The notes below the pieces were generated by a model. That model was given only the letters and a program-made list of their open reading frames with translations, was not told where the DNA came from and ran no database searches. DNA of 36,034 nucleotides from CAZAOY01 sp964486925 (GTDB lineage Bacteria > Bacillota > Clostridia > Oscillospirales > Ruminococcaceae), in contig CAZAOY010000025.1 in NCBI GenBank assembly GCA_964486925.1, positions 1 to 36,034 on the forward strand, given 5' to 3'. Numbering within the stretch: the first letter of the stretch is position 1; every line of letters begins with the position of its first letter. The position numbers and the translations under genes are program-made. Of this stretch, positions 7,397-13,941 are shown piece after piece.

Positions 7397-9280
7397 TTAG
7401 CTCTGATTTTTTATCTCAGATTCAAGGCTTCCTTGGATATCGTATATCGTTTTATAGATACCCTCTTGTTTAATTAGCTCTTTGTGTGTTCCTGTTTGAG
7501 AAACTAAACCGTCCTCTAGTACAACAATGTTATCCGCATTCATTATGGTAGTTATCCTGTGAGAGATGATAATTACCGTGCTACCCTTAAGGTTTTCATT
7601 TATCGCTTTGCGGATCTTTGAGTCGGTTTCTGCGTCTACCGCACTTAGCGAGTCGTCGAATATCATAATAGGGGTATTTTGCAGTAGCATTCTAGCGATG
7701 GAAACACGTTGCTTCTGTCCGCCTGAAAGCGTTACACCACGCTCCCCTACCAATGTATCGTACTTCTTCTCAAACCCCATGATGGAATCATCCACTACTG
7801 CAACTCTAGCAACCGCTCTAACCCGCTCTAACATCTCCTCGTTGTCCACCACATCTTGTTCATGGGTGATAGCAATATTTTCGCTAATTGTCTTAGAGAA
7901 TAAAAACGGCTCTTGCAGTACAAAACCTATGTTTTTACGTAGGTGTGCTAGGTCGATATCGTTTATATTGTGTCCGTTTATGTAGATCGCTCCGTTTTCC
8001 GGAGAGAGCTCATACAATCGGTCTAGCAGGTACATCAAGGTAGATTTGCCTGAACCAGTACCCCCGAGTATTCCAAGCGTCGTTCCCTTTTTAACTTTAA
8101 AGCTAACACCACGTAACACCTCTTTAGACTCACCCACAGGCACATCCTTGTCATTTTCGATAAAATGCTCGCCTTTGTTGTATCTAAAGCAGACGTTTTT
8201 AAACTCAATGTCGCCATCAAGGTCAACGCATTGTGCATTTGGTGCACTCTGCTCCTGTTTTTCGTCAAGTATCTCTTTAACACGTGAAAGTGATACCCCG
8301 GTCTTGCTCATCTCGGATAGAATACGTCCAAACCGTCTTATCGGCCAAGCAAGCATACCATTATAGGACAAAAATACTAGATATTCTCCAAGGGTAAGCC
8401 TACCGTTTACCGACTCCACAACCCCTAAAACGATGATAACCATTAGCTGTATCCCGGTTACAAGATCCATAAATCCCCAGAAAGCACCTAATACATACCC
8501 AAGCTTTGCCCAGTGGTTTGCAAAGGTCTGGTTCTTTACGTTAAACTTATCAACCTCAAAACCCTCACGTCCAAACGCACGTACTACACGAACTCCGGTA
8601 AGGTTTTCCTGCACCGTCGCAGAAAGATCCCCTTCTGCTTCGTCCGCCGCCTTAAAGTGACGTTGCATTTTAGGATAGAAGAAGCCCGAATATCCCACAA
8701 CGATAGGGATAAATGCAAGTGCCACAAATGAAAGCATAAGGTTCATGCTAAACATAAGCCATAACGCAACTATCATTAGCACAACAATTCTAAACAGCTC
8801 AAATAGCTGATTAGAAAGAAACTCTCTTATAATCTCTACGTCGGATGTACATCTTTGTATAATATCCCCTGTCTGGTGCTTAACGTGCCATGCAAATGAC
8901 AACCGTTGCACATGTGAAAACAGGGTGTTTCTAATATCCCTTACCGTACCCTCAGATACCTTTGCAATGGACACCCTGCAAAAAAAGTTACAAAGCCCAG
9001 ACGCCACCGCAAAGATTATTGCAAACGCCGCCACGATCATTAAATTCTGCCGTAAAAAATCCATCCCGCCAATCGCTTCTACTGTACTAGCAACAAACGC
9101 CGGCATAGTTATCGGCATATCTCCGATAATATTATCGGTAATAAACCGCATTACCTGTGGGGTAAGAAAGTTAAATATTATCGAAAGAATCGTCATTACT
9201 ATAGCCATGACAGCCGCGGTCATATATCTCTTTCCAAATGCCGCTAGCATACCATAACCGGTTTTATCTTTTGTATCCAT
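7397..9280 (-). CDS. ABC exporter half-transporter (degenerate Walker B, intact signature)
   Basis: A 627-residue half-transporter: exporter membrane domain (about residues 15-330), Walker A GGTGSGKST, signature LSGGQKQ, and Walker B PIMIFDDSLSAVD. The catalytic Glu is replaced by Asp, as in the BmrC (YheI) half of BmrCD-type exporters, whose FDDSLSAVD stretch I recall as the same. It supplies the intact signature that completes the active site with the downstream gene product. A short insertion with charged residues (around KGEHFIENDKDVPVGESK) precedes Walker A. AAAGGGGTGA gives the ribosome binding site. It is first in the operon after a long leader (9281-9627). In Bacillus subtilis, bmrCD is induced through translation of an upstream leader gene, bmrB, so similar control is plausible here. 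Confidence 0.9.
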   Translation of the reverse strand: MDTKDKTGYGMLAAFGKRYMTAAVMAIVMTILSIIFNFLTPQVMRFITDNIIGDMPITMPAFVASTVEAIGGMDFLRQNLMIVAAFAIIFAVASGLCNFFCRVSIAKVSEGTVRDIRNTLFSHVQRLSFAWHVKHQTGDIIQRCTSDVEIIREFLSNQLFELFRIVVLMIVALWLMFSMNLMLSFVALAFIPIVVGYSGFFYPKMQRHFKAADEAEGDLSATVQENLTGVRVVRAFGREGFEVDKFNVKNQTFANHWAKLGYVLGAFWGFMDLVTGIQLMVIIVLGVVESVNGRLTLGEYLVFLSYNGMLAWPIRRFGRILSEMSKTGVSLSRVKEILDEKQEQSAPNAQCVDLDGDIEFKNVCFRYNKGEHFIENDKDVPVGESKEVLRGVSFKVKKGTTLGILGGTGSGKSTLMYLLDRLYELSPENGAIYINGHNINDIDLAHLRKNIGFVLQEPFLFSKTISENIAITHEQDVVDNEEMLERVRAVARVAVVDDSIMGFEKKYDTLVGERGVTLSGGQKQRVSIARMLLQNTPIMIFDDSLSAVDAETDSKIRKAINENLKGSTVIIISHRITTIMNADNIVVLEDGLVSQTGTHKELIKQEGIYKTIYDIQGSLESEIKNQS

Positions 9281-9627
9281 AATTCACCCCTTTTGTCAAT
9301 CTTTGTTTTTCTGACATAGCCGCCTTAAAACAGTTAACAGCATACCTAAAACCATTAAAGGTATCTACTATAACACAACCGCAATGATATAGTATCCATG
9401 CAAAATGCAGCGCCGTCCTACTATAACGACTATGCCTAACACCAAAGCCGTCACCGTCAGAGAATTTTGCAATAACTACCTATTATAGTTGATTTACTGT
9501 TTGAGCAACTTTATTGCATGATATTGTTTTAACGATCACACTGCTGTTACTTCTATAGATAAAACGTAATAGCTAGTTGCTCAATTGATAACGCTGTTAA
9601 AATGACACACCATTTTTTGAAGCGACT
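9281..9627 (-). promoter_or_regulatory. Long leader of the ABC exporter operon
   Basis: About 347 nt separate the predicted start from the first ABC gene. TTGAGCAACT (9584-9575) pairs with AGTTGCTCAA (9510-9501). ATACCT/AGGTAT forms a small hairpin near 9360-9340. A hydrophobic 34-codon frame lies at 9368-9472. A 17-codon frame beginning ATG at 9317 overlaps the ABC start and could couple translation. I do not recognise a known riboswitch and see no clear internal terminator. Confidence 0.4.
9368..9472 (-). CDS. Candidate hydrophobic leader peptide of the ABC operon
   Basis: A TTG-started frame of 34 codons within the leader. The first 18 residues, MQNSLTVTALVLGIVVIV, are followed by a short Arg/Cys/His segment and a second hydrophobic stretch, as in a tiny membrane-inserting peptide. 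The ribosome binding site is weak (AGG, 6 nt upstream), and chance cannot be excluded in a 347-nt leader. Confidence 0.25.
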   Translation of the reverse strand: MQNSLTVTALVLGIVVIVGRRCILHGYYIIAVVL

Positions 9628-9633
9628 GATTAC

Positions 9634-9662
9634 ATTATATCACCTAAAATAACCGTTGTCAA
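9634..9662 (-). promoter_or_regulatory. Consensus promoter of the ABC exporter operon
   Basis: TTGACA (9662-9657), a 17-nt spacer and TATAAT (9639-9634): a perfect vegetative-sigma promoter. Such a strong promoter before a long leader suggests that control acts after initiation. Confidence 0.8.
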
Positions 9663-9787
9663 TGAGTTTTTTAAATTTCTATGAACTTTTTTATAAAAAT
9701 TTGTTCAGTGTAATAAATTTTGCGGTTTTATCAGGTTTTTAGCAGTTATTTAGCAGTTTGACAGGTCAAATTAATAAAAATAATAGA

Positions 9788-9804
9788 GGTCAACAAAGTT
9801 GACC
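9788..9804 (-). terminator. Terminator of the vitamin B6 operon
   Basis: On the minus strand GGTCAAC TTT GTTGACC forms a 7-bp hairpin followed by a T-rich tail (TCTATTATTTTTATT), about 80 nt after the last kinase gene. Between here and 9657 the DNA is AT-rich with a further small inverted repeat (TTTGAC AG GTCAAA) and no gene. Confidence 0.65.
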
Positions 9805-9885
9805 CCACATACTCGGCATATTTTAAAGATTTTCATCAATATTATATCTGCAACAGGTTTGATAGACAAAACCAGTATCCTACCA

Positions 9886-10743
9886 CTACTTTAGAAGTCC
9901 GGACTCAATGTTACGCTTCAGAGCGTAAAGTCCATCCTCAAAGTTTACGCCAAAACGGATATCTGTCTTTTCGGCTTTTGTACGGTTGATACAGTCTACA
10001 GTAAAATCTACTGCAGCCCTTACCCCTTCCTTAAGCGAAAGTCCCTTTGTAACAGCGGACACTAATACACTTCCGAATACATCTCCTGTACCGTGATAGT
10101 ATCCCTCAACCTTTTTGGCAAAGTTGTAGGAAACCTCCTTACCGTCAAAGCTTGCCGCACCTAGCATATCTTCATCAAAGGATACACCGGTTAGCACCGC
10201 TTGTTTTGCTCCTAGACCTACGAGTTTTTGCAGTATCCTTTCGGCATACTCTTTAGTATGCAGTCCGTCCTGATACTCCTCCCCTACAAGCAAAGCCGCC
10301 TCTGTAAGGTTTGGCATAATTACATCCGCTTTGGCGCATAGCTTCTTCATAGCGCTTGGAAAATCCTGCGGGAAGATGCTGTATAACTTACCGTTATCCG
10401 CCATAACAGGGTCGACAAACAGCATGGTTCCATCCAATTTAAGCTTATCGTATAGTTCACAAACAAGATCAATCTGTTCTATTGAGCCTAAAAACCCAGT
10501 GTAAACAGCGTCAAAGTTAAGGTTTAGTCCCTGCCAATGTTCAGCTATCGGTAGGATATCACTGGTTAGATCTCTAAAGGTAAACCCTGCAAATCCCCCT
10601 GTATGGGTGGAGAGCACTGCGGTAGGGATAACACTGCATTCAACCCCCGCCGCCGAGATAATCGGTAGCGCAACGGTCAGTGAGCATTTTCCAAAGCAGG
10701 ATATATCATGGATTGCGGCAACTCTCTTTAACATTTTAAACAC
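9886..10743 (-). CDS. Pyridoxal/pyridoxamine kinase, second copy in the operon
   Basis: ATP-dependent phosphorylation of vitamin B6 vitamers to their 5'-phosphates. The 285-residue ribokinase-fold protein shows AAIHDISCFGKCSL near the N-terminus, the PdxK/PdxY substrate loop STHTGGF, VDPVMADNGK and the catalytic anion-hole GTGDVFGS. An AAGGAG site 5 nt before the first ATG favours this start over the Met three codons later. It is the last gene of a three-gene minus-strand operon, 62 nt after the transporter gene, and is a clear but diverged paralogue of the first gene (11366-12229). Having two kinases around one importer suggests different vitamer preferences, or that one acts on a related pyrimidine; this is inference. 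Confidence 0.85.
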   Translation of the reverse strand: MFKMLKRVAAIHDISCFGKCSLTVALPIISAAGVECSVIPTAVLSTHTGGFAGFTFRDLTSDILPIAEHWQGLNLNFDAVYTGFLGSIEQIDLVCELYDKLKLDGTMLFVDPVMADNGKLYSIFPQDFPSAMKKLCAKADVIMPNLTEAALLVGEEYQDGLHTKEYAERILQKLVGLGAKQAVLTGVSFDEDMLGAASFDGKEVSYNFAKKVEGYYHGTGDVFGSVLVSAVTKGLSLKEGVRAAVDFTVDCINRTKAEKTDIRFGVNFEDGLYALKRNIESGLLK

Positions 10744-10805
10744 TCCTTATAGGTTATATAGTATTTTTATCACAACAACGTTAATATCTGCTACCAAAAT
10801 CGGCG

Positions 10806-11342
10806 TTAGCCTACCGATTTTAAAGCCTGCTTTATCATAATAGTCAGCGGTACTGCAATTACTACAGCCACTACTGCATTAATTAGCGCTACCCCGATAT
10901 TACCTAATGCGGCAACCACAACTGGGGTAAGCTCCCCGCCGTTTATAAAACCCTTTATAATAATGGTATTTACCGTAGAAAGCACAACATTTGTAGCTGC
11001 CCCTGCGATACATGCTATAGTATACCCTTTAACTCCGCTAGGAAATCTAGACGAAAGCTTGCCGCATACAAACCCCGCTACAAACTTGCCAACCAACGTA
11101 CCGGGAGCGTACACCGCATATAATCCCGAAAATATATCGGAAAGTCCCATACCGATTCCTGCGGCTAATCCACCGTTTACCCCGCCTAGAACCAGCGCTC
11201 CCACTAGCATAAATAGGTTTCCCAGATGTAGCTTTGGTTCACCGATACCAATAGGAATCGTAATGGATATCGACGCCCCAACAAAGCATAGCGCCGCGAA
11301 TATCCCTGTCATTACAATTGTCCTTGTATTAGTTTTTGTCAT
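10806..11342 (-). CDS. ECF transporter S component, predicted vitamin B6 importer
   Basis: A 178-residue integral membrane protein with about six hydrophobic segments and the glycine-rich pattern of energy-coupling-factor substrate-binding subunits (GIGMGLSDIFSG, YAPGTLVGKFVAG). The S component binds a vitamin and works with shared EcfA/A'/T modules, which are not in this window. Flanking pyridoxal kinase genes on the same strand point to a pyridoxine-type substrate, matching the predicted PdxU class. It lies 23 nt after the first kinase. The assignment to B6 rests on context, not on a substrate motif. Confidence 0.75.
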   Translation of the reverse strand: MTKTNTRTIVMTGIFAALCFVGASISITIPIGIGEPKLHLGNLFMLVGALVLGGVNGGLAAGIGMGLSDIFSGLYAVYAPGTLVGKFVAGFVCGKLSSRFPSGVKGYTIACIAGAATNVVLSTVNTIIIKGFINGGELTPVVVAALGNIGVALINAVVAVVIAVPLTIMIKQALKSVG

Positions 11343-11365
11343 AGTAATAGTAATCCCCTCTCATA

Positions 11366-12229
11366 TTATAATAGCTCGTACCTGTCAAGCGGCTGTTCCT
11401 TTGCAAGCCAAAGTAGCGAGGATTCTAGCATTACCCCTTGACGGGTGTCGGTCTTGTAGCTAAAGGTTGTGCGAATTGCAAGCTCTAAAAATCTAGTTGC
11501 CCGCTCCATCGCCATAGGAAGGCTATCCCCCTTTAGCATAGCTCCCACTACAACGCTTGAGAATATATCCCCTGTACCTGGGTAGGATACGGGAAGATAG
11601 TTACATCTAACCCTCCAAAATCTTCCTGTTTCCCTGTCGTATCCAATGTTACATACCGACATATCGCTCATATCCACCCCTGTGATTATTACTCGAGATA
11701 TCCCGAGTTCGCTAAGCTTTAAAAGATAGCTTTTAGCCTGTGAGCTTGTGAGTGGCCCAGGTGAGTATGGTAGATCTAGCAGTATAAACATCTCGGTTTT
11801 GTTCGGGGTTATAAGATCCGCCACCTTTACAAGCTCTCTAACACCGCTACACATATCGCTTGTATAGGTCTTATACACCTTACCGTTATCCCCCATAACA
11901 GGGTCAACCACCGCTAATGCTTTAGGGTAGGCTTTAATAAAATCCTTACAAAACTCAATCTGACCCTCGCTTGCTAAAAACCCTGTATACACACAGGAAA
12001 AATCGATACCAATCTCTTTATACTGCGCTAGCGTGGGTGATAGATAGTCCGATAGATCCCGAAAGACGACGTTTGAAAATCCGCCTGTATGTGTTGATAA
12101 CACCGCCGTTGGCACTGCCACCGACTGCACCCCCATCACCGACAGAACAGGTGAGATAACCGAAAGCGAACACCGCCCAAACCCCGAAAGGTCATGGATC
12201 GCCGCTACACATGGCGGAAGCTTAAACAT
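11366..12229 (-). CDS. Pyridoxal/pyridoxamine kinase, first copy in the operon
   Basis: A 287-residue ribokinase-fold protein, paralogous to the gene at 9886-10743. It has AAIHDLSGFGRCSLSV, STHTGGFSN, VDPVMGDNGK and PGTGDIFSSV, the usual PdxK/PdxY landmarks with the catalytic Asp in GTGD. AGGGGG lies 8 nt before the ATG. As the promoter-proximal gene next to the ECF S component it would trap imported vitamer by phosphorylation. Its C-terminal third differs most from the second copy, including a region rich in Tyr and Arg before the GTGD motif that could alter substrate choice. Confidence 0.85.
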   Translation of the reverse strand: MFKLPPCVAAIHDLSGFGRCSLSVISPVLSVMGVQSVAVPTAVLSTHTGGFSNVVFRDLSDYLSPTLAQYKEIGIDFSCVYTGFLASEGQIEFCKDFIKAYPKALAVVDPVMGDNGKVYKTYTSDMCSGVRELVKVADLITPNKTEMFILLDLPYSPGPLTSSQAKSYLLKLSELGISRVIITGVDMSDMSVCNIGYDRETGRFWRVRCNYLPVSYPGTGDIFSSVVVGAMLKGDSLPMAMERATRFLELAIRTTFSYKTDTRQGVMLESSLLWLAKEQPLDRYELL

Positions 12230-12258
12230 ATAGTATCCCCCTAATAAAAATCATTGCA

Positions 12259-12295
12259 ATAATAGTTATTATGTAAGTATAAATTTGACAATCAA
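12259..12295 (-). promoter_or_regulatory. Possible promoter and palindrome upstream of the B6 operon
   Basis: TTGATT (12295-12290), a 16-nt spacer and CATAAT (12273-12268) make a moderate promoter. ATAATA GT TATTAT (12259-12272) is a perfect palindrome overlapping the -10 and start region and could be an operator. The AT-rich background makes chance matches likely. Confidence 0.35.
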
Positions 12296-12725
12296 ATATT
12301 TTTTAGACGAATATTTTGTTGCAAACTTAATAACTCCTTTTAACCACTGTATACATTCTACATCAAAAGCGTAAAAAAAGCAAATGCTTTGAATTTATCA
12401 GCTTAAATGGCACTACTATACGCTTTCACCATATAAAAAGTAGATTAGCGGTTGTTTTTTTGTTAATCTAACAAACAATTTTACTACTATTAACTTTATT
12501 TTTTTTCAATATGGTATAATCTACATATACTTTATTTTTTTAGTTTTAGCATTTGTGAAATAAGCAGAATTTTTTAGGGTATACTATATTATTGATTGGG
12601 CAGCAATATATTGATTTGTAAATCTAATAAATGCTTTGTTTTTATAGTAAAACTAAACATTTAATTGTCCAATTAATTATCTAACAACGTTAGAATAAAG
12701 TGTAATAATTATGGAGGGATATATT
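12296..12725. promoter_or_regulatory. AT-rich divergent intergenic region with a possible promoter
   Basis: There is no large gene here. A TGG-TATAAT extended -10 at 12512-12520 on the plus strand has no good -35 and could start a leader of about 200 nt for the small gene at 12726. Other visible structures are AAAGCA AA TGCTTT near 12380 and TAGATTA/TTAATCTA near 12445-12470. CTAAC AAC GTTAG lies at 12682-12694, shortly before the small gene's ribosome binding site. Confidence 0.35.
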
Positions 12726-12881
12726 ATGAAAGGAAAGAATGTTTTAACAGGACTAGGTACTGCGGCTGGGCTTGCGGCGATCGCTTCAACTGCCACATAT
12801 ATGATGATGAGCAATAAACCCGCTGTTAAAAAGATACGAAATACCGCTAAAAAAACTGCACAAGGTATGATGAAAAAGTAA
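12726..12881 (+). CDS. Small 51-residue protein with N-terminal hydrophobic segment
   Basis: The ATG is preceded by GGAGGG 7 nt upstream. The protein begins MKGKNVLTGLGTAAGLAAIA, has a short alanine/glycine-rich hydrophobic stretch, and ends in a lysine-rich tail with several methionines. This resembles small YtxH-like or membrane-tethered basic peptides. It stands alone between a possible extended -10 promoter and a strong terminator (12899-12936), which supports a real monocistronic gene. Function is unknown. The basic tail could contact nucleic acid or membrane lipid head groups. Confidence 0.65.
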   Translation: MKGKNVLTGLGTAAGLAAIASTATYMMMSNKPAVKKIRNTAKKTAQGMMKK

Positions 12882-12898
12882 CTCTAGGACCTTGTTAA

Positions 12899-12936
12899 GG
12901 GGGCTGTATCACAGTAAAAATTGTGATACAGTCCCT
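12899..12936 (+). terminator. Terminator of the small gene
   Basis: GGGGGCTGTATCACA (12899-12913) pairs with TGTGATACAGTCCCT (12922-12936) including G-U pairs, followed by CAATTTATT. It lies 17 nt after the stop codon. Confidence 0.8.
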
Positions 12937-13089
12937 CAATTTATTGTAATAAAGATAATCCATTAGTGCAAATATAACTCATTTTTTCTTCAAAACAATA
13001 TTTTCTATCTCTTTTTTTGAATCAATTAACTTATCCAAATGAATTTTAGTATTTACATAATTTTAACACAAGCTAACACAAATAATATG

Positions 13090-13118
13090 TTGACATAGAT
13101 TTAAAATTATGTTATACT
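13090..13118 (+). promoter_or_regulatory. Promoter of the small secreted protein gene
   Basis: TTGACA (13090-13095), 17-nt spacer, TATACT (13113-13118). Predicted start is near 13125, about 23 nt before the ATG at 13148, with GAGAGG between. Confidence 0.8.
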
Positions 13119-13147
13119 AATGAAAAAATGATAAGAGAGGTTACCCA

Positions 13148-13579
13148 ATGAAAATCAAGCAAATCATCGCAGTTGCCATGTTCGTAATCATGCTCCAAGC
13201 AACAGGTATATCTGTATCTGCAAAGGATATCACCAGTTTATCGGTTAGCGTTAACTACAAAAAGGTACCTAACAATCCACAAATAGTAAAGCTTGCCAAG
13301 GAGGTAACCAAGAGTCTTTCTTCTAGTCTAACGAATGAAAGTTTAAGCATTAAAGTAATATGTGAAGGTAATTCGCTTGTGTACGTTTACAAATACTTAA
13401 TTCAGGTTCCAGATGTGAAATCGGCAAAGAAGGCACTTGAAAGCGCTCTAAAGGGTTTTGATTCTTTTTATAAAGAGACATTAAAGGCGATGAAAACCGA
13501 AATTAAGTCTTTAGAATCTATCAAGATTAGATATGTTAATAAGGACGGCAAGGTAATTTGCTCAAAAGAGTATAAGTAA
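13148..13579 (+). CDS. Small secreted protein of unknown function
   Basis: The 143-residue product starts with a typical signal peptide (MKIKQIIAVAMFVIML, then a small-residue cleavage site near VSAKD). The mature part is lysine- and serine-rich, with a central segment reading SLVYVYKYLIQV that alternates hydrophobic residues like a beta strand, and an amphipathic helix after it. The layout is reminiscent of DUF4854-type Firmicute proteins, but I am not sure. It is a single-gene unit: consensus promoter just upstream, strong terminator just after. Confidence 0.75.
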   Translation: MKIKQIIAVAMFVIMLQATGISVSAKDITSLSVSVNYKKVPNNPQIVKLAKEVTKSLSSSLTNESLSIKVICEGNSLVYVYKYLIQVPDVKSAKKALESALKGFDSFYKETLKAMKTEIKSLESIKIRYVNKDGKVICSKEYK

Positions 13580-13591
13580 TACGAGTTTAAT

Positions 13592-13633
13592 AATGGGGAT
13601 GTGACAAGATTATTTTGTCACATCCCCATTTGT
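13592..13633 (+). terminator. Terminator of the secreted protein gene
   Basis: AATGGGGATGTGACA (13592-13606) and TGTCACATCCCCATT (13616-13630) form a perfect 15-bp stem with a 9-nt loop, followed by a short T stretch. Confidence 0.85.
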
Positions 13634-13941
13634 AGTCTTCGTGGGCTTGCAAGCACGCTTGATTTTAAAGACTCTGATTATAAAAAGTAAAACTGATATA
13701 TGATACCAAAATGCAACAACATAGGTAGCACCTGTAAGATGTTGTGTAATGCTCCATATACTTTTTAAAATGTAAATATTTAAAAAAATCATTGCCAAGA
13801 TACAAAAAAAATGGTATAATAAAAGTAATAGAAAGCTTGGTGGTACATTAAGTTTAAAAAATTCAAGAATGAAAGGCAGCTCCTTACGAACCACGCGGTT
13901 TTCATTGCCGTTTTGTGCTCGCTTGGAGCGTGGTCATAATA
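13634..13941 (+). promoter_or_regulatory. Upstream region and promoter of pcrA
   Basis: TTGCCA (13791-13796), an 18-nt spacer and TATAAT (13815-13820) preceded by TGG make a good promoter with a start near 13827. Before it, ACAACAT (13716-13722) pairs with ATGTTGT (13739-13745) around an inner AGGT/ACCT stem, purpose unknown. The leader from 13827 to the ATG at 13942 is about 115 nt. Confidence 0.6.

Noticed and set aside
8046..8366. Frames opposite the ABC, pcrA, mltG and other large genes
   Set aside because: These are antisense or out-of-frame shadows of long genes with clear protein motifs and have no ribosome binding sites of their own.
9281..9627. Known riboswitch class in the ABC leader
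   Set aside because: I could not match conserved cores of riboswitches I know (for example guanidine, PreQ1, yybP); kept only as an unclassified leader.
13610..13894. 94-residue hydrophobic frame on the minus strand
   Set aside because: It starts at GTG without a ribosome binding site and runs antisense through the pcrA promoter and the terminator at 13592-13633; composition reflects AT-rich intergenic DNA.
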